Shown one piece after another: positions 8,754 to 14,955 of a stretch of 20,960 nt of DNA. The notes beneath the pieces were generated by a model. It saw only the letters and a list, made by a program, of their open reading frames with translations. It did not search any database and was not told the DNA's origin. The translations under genes and the position numbers were made by a program. The stretch covers positions 2,012 to 22,971 of the forward strand of contig PEYP01000149.1 of assembly GCA_002774315.1 (NCBI GenBank). Direction: 5' to 3'. The first letter of the stretch is position 1. Every line of letters starts with the position of its first letter. Source of the stretch: Candidatus Stahliibacteriota bacterium CG08_land_8_20_14_0_20_40_26 (GTDB lineage: Bacteria > Hydrothermota > UBA3073).

Positions 8754-8996
8754 TGTAACGACTTGGGCGCTGTCTCGACGAGGGGCTCGGTGAAATTGTA
8801 GTGGCGGTGAAGATGCCGCCTACCCGCGACTGGACAAATAGACCCCGGAACCTTTACTGCAACTTGGCACTGGATCTTAGTAGAACTTGTGTAGGATAGG
8901 TGGGAGGCTTTGAACCTTCAACGCTAGTTGAGGGGGAGCCAACAGTGAAATACCACCCTTGTTCTGTTGAGCTTCTAACTCTTGCTGTGCAAGCAG

Positions 8997-9038
8997 GGGG
9001 ACAATGTCTGGTGGGTAGTTTAACTGGGGCGGTTGCCT
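8997..9038 (+). other. 5' exon end: 23S P-loop helix before the intron
   Basis: The conserved block CTGGGGCGG (P-loop guanines that pair with tRNA CCA) ends nine bases before the splice site. The exon ends in T9038, as group I introns require. Confidence 0.75.
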
Positions 9039-9218
9039 CAATAGTGGGGCGCTCCGGTGGTAACATCGGAGGCAAATCCGGCTATATGCTGGGAACTCCG
9101 TTTCCTAACAAAGGCTTGCCTCTGGGCTTTTGTAAAGGGATGTAGAATGTGGCGCTACCTTGCACTTATACATAAGTGCTGGGTGAAAATGCGTCCACTG
9201 CGGACAATCAGCAGGGAA

Positions 9219-9236
9219 GTCCGACTTGTGTCGGAC
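9219..9236 (+). repeat. CCGAC...GTCGG palindrome forming intron P6a
   Basis: GTCCGAC, loop TTGT, GTCGGAC. The same short palindrome recurs in intron P8 and in 23S H98. Confidence 0.7.
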
Positions 9237-9258
9237 CCCTCAACGACTGCACGCCGGA

Positions 9259-9277
9259 CTCCGACTTTATGTCGGAG
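9259..9277 (+). repeat. CCGAC...GTCGG palindrome forming intron P8
   Basis: CTCCGAC, loop TTTAT, GTCGGAG, placed between P3 and P7 of the ribozyme core. Confidence 0.7.
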
Positions 9278-9346
9278 GTGATACAGCCTGAACTTCCGGG
9301 CGACCGGAAGCCGGGGCAACTCGGGGCCTGGCTAAGGAGAAACTAT

Positions 9347-10000
9347 ATGCATTCTAAAGCGATCGAGCAATACAAGCAAGGGCTCAAGTTAACCAGAGAA
9401 CAACGAGAAATACTGATTGGGTTGCTTTTAGGGGATGCTCATCTGGAGACACAAAATGGAGGTCGGACATATCGGCTTAAGATTGAGCAGAGCGAAGCTC
9501 ATCAAGCCTATGTAGAACATCTCTATGAAGTGTTTAAACAGTGGGTTCTTACTCCACCGCAACCGAAGGAGAAGCGCTGTCAGGGATATGTGAGTCGAAA
9601 CTGGTGGTTTCAGACAGTAAGTCACAGGACATTAAGATTCTATGCCCATCAGTTCTACAGGAAAGGACGGAAATGTGTCCCTCATCTCATTCATCTTTGG
9701 TTAACTCCGCATGCTTTATCTTACTGGTTTATGGACGATGGTTCAATAAAGTCAAAGCAGTCCAAGGGAGTGATTTTCAACACGCAAGGTTATACCTTGG
9801 GCGAAGTAGAGCTCTTAATATCCGTCTTGGAAGAGCGTTTTGGATTGCACGCAAAAAGTAGAAGGCAGAAAGAGGGCTATCAAATCTATATCTCAGGTAA
9901 ATCCTATGAGCGTTTTCGAGAATTGATTGAGCCCTATTTGATAGATAATATGCGTTACAAACTGCCAAGTGCCAGGCAAACACAATTGCCTAAAAGGTAA
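9347..10000 (+). CDS. LAGLIDADG homing endonuclease in the 23S intron
   Basis: A 217-residue site-specific DNA endonuclease that would cut intronless 23S genes at the insertion site and so drive intron homing. It has two LAGLIDADG motifs, LIGLLLGDA (23-31) and LSYWFMDDG (124-132), each with an acidic metal-binding residue. This fits a monomer of the LAGLIDADG_2 type. The reading frame is open further upstream, but those codons are ribozyme helices P7-P9. The ATG at 9347 follows AAGGAG (9334-9339) by seven bases and matches where the protein family begins. The last three residues (Pro-Lys-Arg) and the TAA stop lie in the 3' 23S exon, so the gene is only complete in the unspliced precursor. The gene looks intact. 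Confidence 0.92.
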   Translation: MHSKAIEQYKQGLKLTREQREILIGLLLGDAHLETQNGGRTYRLKIEQSEAHQAYVEHLYEVFKQWVLTPPQPKEKRCQGYVSRNWWFQTVSHRTLRFYAHQFYRKGRKCVPHLIHLWLTPHALSYWFMDDGSIKSKQSKGVIFNTQGYTLGEVELLISVLEERFGLHAKSRRQKEGYQIYISGKSYERFRELIEPYLIDNMRYKLPSARQTQLPKR

Positions 10001-10152
10001 CGGAGGCGCTCAAAGGTTGGCTCAGCACGGTCGGTAATCGTGCGTTGAGTGTAAAGGCATAAGCCAGCCTGACTGCGACTTGGACACAAGGAGCAGAGGG
10101 GAAACCCGGACTTAATGACCCGACAGTTCCGTGTGGAAGGACTGAAGATCAT

Positions 10153-10188
<36 letters not shown>

Positions 10189-10242
10189 GGCCCAAGAGTT
10201 CACATCGACGGCCCGGTTTGGCACCTCGATGTCGGCCCATCG

Positions 10243-10273
<31 letters not shown>

Positions 10274-10286
10274 GGTCTGTTCGCCC

Positions 10287-10337
<51 letters not shown>

Positions 10338-10442
10338 ATATCCGTCGCGGGCGTAGGAGATTTGAGGGGAGCTGTCCCCAGTATGAGAAGACCGGGATGG
10401 ACGAACCTCTGGTGTACCAGTTGTGGCGCCAGCTGCATCGCT

Positions 10443-10475
<33 letters not shown>

Positions 10476-10574
10476 GGCATCTAAGTGGGAAGCCCACCCC
10501 AAGATTAAATCTCCCTCCTGCCGCAAGGCGGGACTGAAGGCACCTTGAAGATGACAAGGTCGACCGTAAGGTCG

Positions 10575-10593
10575 CCCCGACATTATGTCGGGG
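10575..10593 (+). repeat. CCGACA...TGTCGG palindrome in 23S H98
   Basis: An eight-base stem CCCCGACA/TGTCGGGG around TTA. It follows another hairpin, CGACC-GTAA-GGTCG (10561-10574). Both are extra relative to E. coli, where H98 is very short. Confidence 0.65.
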
Positions 10594-10666
10594 GATAGGC
10601 CGCAGGTGTAAGTCCAGTAATGGATTTAGCCGAGCGGTACTAATAAGCCGTGAGTCTTATCATGTC

Positions 10667-10679
10667 CCTACCAATCCAT
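10667..10679 (+). other. 23S processing stem, 3' arm
   Basis: CCTACCAATCCAT is the perfect complement of 6500-6512. Confidence 0.85.
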
Positions 10680-10696
10680 TTTTGATTAGCTTATTA

Positions 10697-10777
10697 GCAA
10701 AAGGGGTGTTTCAGAGAGAAACTTTTTTTGTGCCTATTGAGCACCTTAAAAATGGTCCCTCGAAGCACCCCTTTAGC
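10697..10777 (+). other. Large stem-loop in the 23S-5S spacer with an inner T-run hairpin
   Basis: AAAGGGGTG (10700-10708) pairs with CACCCCTTT (10766-10774), with GC/GC just outside. Nested at its start is GTTTC-AGAGA-GAAAC followed by seven T (10708-10729), which looks like a weak intrinsic terminator. The two folds share base 10708 and could compete. Either could set the 5S to 23S ratio or mark a processing site. Confidence 0.5.
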
Positions 10778-10800
10778 TGAAGGATTTTTGCTATATTTTA

Positions 10801-10919
<119 letters not shown>

Positions 10920-10959
10920 TTTTTTGTTTTCCCATTTTCCTAAGAAATTTTAACAGGGA

Positions 10960-10987
10960 CTTGCCTGCCTGACGGTAGGCGGGTAAG
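10960..10987. repeat. Palindromic repeat, CCTGCC family (copy 3)
   Basis: An 11-pair stem (with G-U pairs) from CTTGCCTGCCT to AGGCGGGTAAG, just downstream of 5S. The gap 10920-11342 contains no gene, only this repeat, two tandem arrays and two GC-rich hairpins. Confidence 0.65.
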
Positions 10988-11113
10988 AGACTTTTAGAAG
11001 ATAATTTCAAATAATGCGTTAACTGAAGCCACTAATTGTACTGATTAGATTAAAAGTAATTTGGATTAGATAAATTAAATCCTTACAGAAATAACAGAAA
11101 TTTGTTGGAATCA

Positions 11114-11182
11114 GCCTTTGGAATTAAGGCGTTAGCCTTTGGAATTAAGGCGTTAGCCTTTGGAATTAAGGCGTTAGCCTTT
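11114..11182. repeat. Tandem 21-bp repeat array A (3.3 copies)
   Basis: Three identical 21-base units begin at 11114, 11135 and 11156, followed by a partial unit at 11177. Each contains TTTGGAATT and a hairpin AAGGC-GTTA-GCCTT across the unit junction. No spacers are present, so it is not a CRISPR. Confidence 0.9.
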
Positions 11183-11188
11183 TATATA

Positions 11189-11236
11189 AAACCCTTACGG
11201 GTGAATTCCAAACCCTTACGGGTGAATTCCAAACCC
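11189..11236. repeat. Tandem 21-bp repeat array B (2.3 copies)
   Basis: Two identical 21-base units begin at 11189 and 11210 with a partial third. Each holds ACCC-TTAC-GGGT and AATTCCAAA. The latter is the reverse complement of TTTGGAATT in array A, so A and B form inverted partners. Confidence 0.88.
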
Positions 11237-11300
11237 ATACATCGAATTTTTCCCGTGATTTAATTTTAAAAAACCTGTGTTAATCTGTGTGTATCTGTCA

Positions 11301-11332
11301 CCGCCTTTGGCGGGACCCCGCCATCGGCGGGG
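11301..11332. repeat. Two tandem GC-rich hairpins after the GH130 gene
   Basis: CCGCC-TTT-GGCGG (11301-11313) and CCCCGCC-ATC-GGCGGGG (11316-11332). They lie ten bases past the GH130 stop on the minus strand. No T-run follows on that strand, so they could stabilise the mRNA end without being a classical terminator. Confidence 0.7.
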
Positions 11333-11342
11333 CGTCCAAGTT

Positions 11343-12509
11343 TCAACTCTTACAGTATTCCCACAGATAGTCTACGAGGTTGTTTATATTGCAGGAGAGT
11401 AAAATCTCGTATTTATCGCCTACACCTGCGTAGATGAGAAGTTTCTCCCCACAAACGATAGCACCAGTAGGGAATACCACATTGGGGACATCAACCGGAT
11501 GATCCTCGTTACCTGCGAGTTCATATAGAGCATTGGGAATATATATAGGGTGCCTTGTTCGGCATAAAACCTTTGTAGGGTCATCTAAATCAAGTAGAGC
11601 GGCACATACAGAATATCCTCTTTCCACAGGTGTGGTCACACCATAACAGGATAAAATCTCTTTTTCTATCTTTCCAACCGAATGATATATAAAGAGCCAC
11701 CCTCTTTCCGTTTTTACTGGTTGTGTTCCCGGACCGATCTTCTCTTTTTCGTGCGAATAGCTACCTGTTTGAAAGAGGAGATATTTTTCTCTGTTGGTAT
11801 ATATCTTCTCCCAGTATTCTCTGTGTTTTTGGGGAAAGAGGAGTTGCTCAATATTCCCCATAAGCGGTGCGATCTGTATATTAGGATACATCCTTAAGAA
11901 TATGTATGGTTTTCCTTTGATGTTTTCAGGAAATAAGATAGCATTTCTGGAATCAAAGGCATCAATTATGCCGTGATATGTGATGTTTGCAAAATCCTCT
12001 GTTGAGTAGATTGCTATCCTGTCAGCGTTTTTGCCCTTAAACGGAGGGGCTACTTTACCACATCCCACGAGCAGATAGGTATCCTCAAACTTAACAATTC
12101 TCATGTCTTCAATACCATATGTAAAATCCTCGTGGTCAGTTTCATCCCCTTTTATTACCAGACCATCAAGTCGTTTGAAATGCATTCCATCTGCACTCTC
12201 AAATAACCATATCTCGGATATATAATTCTCAAAACATTTTCTCTCAATCCCGGTCGTTGTATCAACAAATGTCCCCTCTTTGTAGTTTTTGTGGCATCTT
12301 GGTGCGAGTACAATCTTTCCATTGAAGACCTCTGCACCTCCATTAAAAACAGCTCCCACCCTTTTTACACCATCTTCATACCAGACAAGCCCGATGTCTT
12401 CAGGCTCCAGGATGGGGTTGTCTATGTATGAATCGAGTTTAAATATCACCTCGCCTGAGGGAAGGGATGTAATTGTCCCATCCCCCAGATTTTCAGTATC
12501 AATTTTCAT
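11343..12509 (-). CDS. GH130 family glycoside phosphorylase/hydrolase
   Basis: A 388-residue cytoplasmic five-bladed propeller enzyme of GH130. Members reversibly phosphorolyse beta-mannosides to mannose-1-phosphate, and some are hydrolases. Family motifs are NPILEP (31-36), GIEDMRI (132-138) with the probable catalytic acid Asp135, NAILFPE (189-195), GPGTQPV (259-265), DVPNVVFPTGA (340-350) and YAGVGDK (360-366). An upstream in-frame ATG at 12563 would overlap the previous gene. I chose 12509 because GAGAGG lies six bases before it. It is the last gene of a minus-strand cluster, 23 bases after the methyltransferase-like gene. Substrate is not predictable from sequence alone. Confidence 0.9.
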   Translation of the reverse strand: MKIDTENLGDGTITSLPSGEVIFKLDSYIDNPILEPEDIGLVWYEDGVKRVGAVFNGGAEVFNGKIVLAPRCHKNYKEGTFVDTTTGIERKCFENYISEIWLFESADGMHFKRLDGLVIKGDETDHEDFTYGIEDMRIVKFEDTYLLVGCGKVAPPFKGKNADRIAIYSTEDFANITYHGIIDAFDSRNAILFPENIKGKPYIFLRMYPNIQIAPLMGNIEQLLFPQKHREYWEKIYTNREKYLLFQTGSYSHEKEKIGPGTQPVKTERGWLFIYHSVGKIEKEILSCYGVTTPVERGYSVCAALLDLDDPTKVLCRTRHPIYIPNALYELAGNEDHPVDVPNVVFPTGAIVCGEKLLIYAGVGDKYEILLSCNINNLVDYLWEYCKS

Positions 12510-12532
12510 ATTTTTCCTCTCATGTAATACCT

Positions 12533-13084
12533 TCATTTCCTTAATCTTTTGAAAATATTCCACATAGGAACTTTCTTCATATATTCTCTGTATTCATCTC
12601 CAAATTTCCTCATATTGTATTCGACCTCTTTTCTGGCTGACATCCAAAAACAAAAAAATGATAATATGCCCAAAATTATTGAAAGAATTGACTGAAAAAC
12701 TAAAATTATGGCAATAGACCAAATTGCCATCCCCAAAGTCATGGGCTGGCGAACAATACGATACACGCCAGTATCGACCAGGGCGGTAGTGGCGGTGGGG
12801 TCGGAAGTTTCCGCTTTACCTTTGTGCTTCAGTTCGAACATCGAACCAAAGACTAAAATAGCCGAGGGGACATAGAAAATGAAACCAATGACTTGTAACC
12901 ACAAAATATCAAATTGCGTCCATAATTTAAATATACCGATGATTAACAAGGTGAAGAAGATGCCTAAACCCGTATGGATATAAATTTCACTGGTTATGCG
13001 TTCCCTGACCGCCTGGATTATCCATCTTACATTAATAATCCATATGACTGCACAAATACCGATGCAGAGTATATACCTATACAT
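12533..13084 (-). CDS. Isoprenylcysteine methyltransferase-like membrane protein
   Basis: A 183-residue integral membrane protein with about five hydrophobic segments: roughly 3-25, 38-55, 62-82, and two between 117 and 147. After the third comes the diagnostic GVYRIVRQPMTLGMAIW (about 106-122) and a terminal FGDEYREYMKKVP. These fit the ICMT/phospholipid methyltransferase family, which uses S-adenosylmethionine bound between the last helices. Bacterial members methylate varied lipids or are uncharacterised. GGAGG lies nine bases before the ATG. It precedes the GH130 gene by 23 bases and is probably co-transcribed. Confidence 0.75.
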   Translation of the reverse strand: MYRYILCIGICAVIWIINVRWIIQAVRERITSEIYIHTGLGIFFTLLIIGIFKLWTQFDILWLQVIGFIFYVPSAILVFGSMFELKHKGKAETSDPTATTALVDTGVYRIVRQPMTLGMAIWSIAIILVFQSILSIILGILSFFCFWMSARKEVEYNMRKFGDEYREYMKKVPMWNIFKRLRK

Positions 13085-13198
13085 CTCATTTACCTCCCTC
13101 TACACCCACTTATCGTGCGAACAGGTTTATATAACCTTTTATATCCAAATGAAGGTTTGGATATCCTTCCGAAGTTCATCTACTCTATCACTACTCTA

Positions 13199-13510
13199 TC
13201 ATTTCCTATTTGTAAATCTGGGGTGGAGAATGTAATAAGTTGTAGGATCAGTAGGGCTCTTTCCTACTACCTCCAATATCTTCTTCTGCACCATATTCTT
13301 CAGTTTCCTGCGAATAGTAATAGGAGATTTTTTTATTTGACTAACACAATCAACTACTTTTACTTTTTCCTTTTCCTCCAATACTTCAAGAATCTTTAAT
13401 TGGTCATTATCTAATGCCTTTAGTGTTTCGTCGGGTATCAGAATCTTCTTTTTCTCTATTTCTTTCCCCCAAAGCGGCCTTGACTGGAAGGTAACTTTAA
13501 AAAAACCCAT
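13199..13510 (-). CDS. C-terminal part of split AlbA_2 protein (winged helix)
   Basis: 103 residues beginning MGFFKVTFQSRPLW, which is the phrase that normally continues directly from the ATPase domain of the gene upstream. The remainder (about 30-95) is a winged-helix-like segment with QLKILEVLEEKEKV and SPITIRRKLKNMVQKKILE, then TYYIL. It is in the same frame as 13517-14653, with TAG, GAA, TAT between them. The ATG at 13510 could be a real restart because AGGA, which overlaps the TAG, lies about five bases ahead. It is either a separately translated DNA-binding fragment or the dead tail of a pseudogene. Confidence 0.75.
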   Translation of the reverse strand: MGFFKVTFQSRPLWGKEIEKKKILIPDETLKALDNDQLKILEVLEEKEKVKVVDCVSQIKKSPITIRRKLKNMVQKKILEVVGKSPTDPTTYYILHPRFTNRK

Positions 13511-13516
13511 ATATTC

Positions 13517-14653
13517 CTAAAAATCGAATCTCTCTAAATCATATTCTTTAGCTAATTTCTTCATACGGATAAAACCAGTCCCTCGCTCCTCCATCAGTTC
13601 TTCTTCAACTAAGGCCTTGACAATTACCTTATTACGCGTTACAGGTTCAAATTCTCCCCTTTTTAAATCGTCGATAGTAAGTGGCCGAAGAAGCTCTCCG
13701 GGGCTGGCTATCTCTATGGAATTATCACTAATTCTGACGGCGATAGAGCCCTGGATAAACCCATAATCTCTGTGAGCCAATGCATTTATAAATGCCTCTC
13801 TAAGGGCCTCAATAGGGAATTCTGTCTTTTCAATCCTTTTAAAACCAACGATCTTGGCAGATACACGAATATGGGGAGTTATAAATTCGTCGAACCGCTT
13901 TATCAGCTGAAAAAGGTTGCCTTCGAAAGTAGCAATAGCATCCCAATCCTTGTCACTTCCCCGATATTTGGCATCTGCCTTAATTGCAGTATGCGGCAAG
14001 CAACTCTGCGGATCTTTGCCAAATAGGAGTAACCCAGCAATAGTTGGCAGATATTCTCCATTTCTGGTTCTACACAAAATACCCTCTTTTCTCAGGATAT
14101 CTAAGAGAGCCTCCCTGGCGATCTCCTTAGACTTTTTCCTTTTGGAGATATATCTTTTGGCAGCTTTGAGGTCGATATCTTCCAGAGAGGCATCATCAAC
14201 TATGGTACGATCATAGGAAATCCTACTTGAGTCCCGATACATCTGGGCAATCTCAATGTCATTCGCTTCAAAGTTGGATGAGCCACGTCGCACGAACGGC
14301 TTGGGATACCCCTTTACATAGTAAGGCGCATGTGGACCTTTGGGACAGTGTACAATAATAAAGGACTTACTTCTATACTCCACAAATTCTATTTGGGGTG
14401 GGACGTCTAACTTACACCTCGCCCTGATCTTGTTGGTTAATCCATGCTCCAATCGCTGAGGAGCTTGTAAGCCTACTAGTCTTCTCTTCTTATCTTCTAC
14501 TCCAAAGATAATTTTACCACCATGTGTATTATAGAAAGCAGTTACTGTTTTAGCAATTCTATCCTTCTCATCTTCCTCAGAGAGAGCAATCCTGAATTCT
14601 AAATCTTGATTCTCGTAATTCTTGACCAATTGTAGAAATTTCTTAGTTTCCAT
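13517..14653 (-). CDS. AlbA_2/Schlafen-type ATP-binding regulator, cut short by TAG
   Basis: 378 residues. Residues about 14-135 are an AlbA_2 (Schlafen AlbA) domain with the hallmark DLEF and AFYNTHGGKIIFGVEDK. Residues about 220-378 are the HATPase_c_4-type region with REAFINALAHRDY (285-297) and RGTGFIRM (357-364). Related proteins are annotated as RecG-like helicases or transcriptional regulators, but no helicase motifs are visible. The family normally runs about 100 residues further into a winged helix. Here TAG at 13517-13519 stops it after ERFDF, and the missing part is found in frame at 13199-13510. TAG is a normal stop elsewhere in the window. It lies 303 bases downstream of the restriction-modification gene. 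Confidence 0.85.
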   Translation of the reverse strand: METKKFLQLVKNYENQDLEFRIALSEEDEKDRIAKTVTAFYNTHGGKIIFGVEDKKRRLVGLQAPQRLEHGLTNKIRARCKLDVPPQIEFVEYRSKSFIIVHCPKGPHAPYYVKGYPKPFVRRGSSNFEANDIEIAQMYRDSSRISYDRTIVDDASLEDIDLKAAKRYISKRKKSKEIAREALLDILRKEGILCRTRNGEYLPTIAGLLLFGKDPQSCLPHTAIKADAKYRGSDKDWDAIATFEGNLFQLIKRFDEFITPHIRVSAKIVGFKRIEKTEFPIEALREAFINALAHRDYGFIQGSIAVRISDNSIEIASPGELLRPLTIDDLKRGEFEPVTRNKVIVKALVEEELMEERGTGFIRMKKLAKEYDLERFDF

Positions 14654-14955
14654 ATGTTTTCTTTACCTGATTTTATCTCAGTTCCTCAAATGATAGCTTA
14701 ATTCTCTAATTAAAAGACACCAAGACAATCTCACACAGGTCGGTTTCCGTATTTTTTTCCCCTTTCTTTACGAGCTTTGTGAACTCTGTGTCTTCACGGT
14801 GAAACCATTTGCCAATATTTTTTTCTTGTCCGTTCGCCGTCTGTTTGGATGAACAAATTGCCTTTAATACATCTTTACACTGTGACTATTTTCCTGATTG
14901 TTTCTCTTTTGTAAGAAGATAATCTGTGTGGCTTGTTGTTATGATATTAGCATAG
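14654..14955. other. Intergenic gap between R-M and AlbA_2 genes
   Basis: 302 bases without a convincing gene. It holds a phrase TTTGTGAACTCTGTGTCTTC (14775-14794) of the kind that recurs as intergenic debris in environmental genomes. No clear promoter or terminator was recognised. Confidence 0.5.

Larger units (their letters stand above)
9039..9988 (+). ncRNA. Group I intron in 23S (about E. coli position 2262)
   Basis: A self-splicing ribozyme of 950 nt carrying a homing endonuclease gene. The core can be folded by eye. P1 is exon TGCCT (9034-9038) with guide GGGCG (9047-9051), giving the U-G pair at the splice site. P2 is 9052-9059/9064-9071 with a GUAA loop. P3 is 9077-9082/9253-9258, P4 is TGCTG/CAGCA (9087-9091/9209-9213) and P5 is 9097-9100/9201-9204. 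P6a is 9219-9225/9230-9236. P7 is GACTG/CAGCC (9245-9249/9284-9288, one A-C mismatch) and P8 is 9259-9265/9271-9277. P9 and P9.1 carry GCGA and GCAA loops. The intron ends in G9988. AATCAGCAGGG and CAACGACTGCACGCC resemble subgroup IB, the type often carrying LAGLIDADG genes. Joining the exons restores GCCTCCTAAAAGG. Confidence 0.9.

Noticed and set aside
9176..9346. A longer homing endonuclease starting at 9176
   Set aside because: Those 57 codons are the ribozyme helices P5-P9 in disguise. The ATG at 9347 has a good Shine-Dalgarno and matches the family start.
11114..11236. CRISPR array
   Set aside because: The 21-bp units abut each other with no spacers, and no cas genes are present.
12509..12563. 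GH130 start at the upstream ATG 12563
   Set aside because: It would overlap the preceding gene by 31 bases and lacks a Shine-Dalgarno, whereas 12509 has GAGAGG at the right distance.
13517..13519. TAG as a recoded sense codon (for example pyrrolysine or a reassigned stop)
   Set aside because: The protease gene ends in TAG at 862-864 and ftsX ends in TAG at 1295-1297, so TAG is an ordinary stop here. No insertion element is visible downstream.
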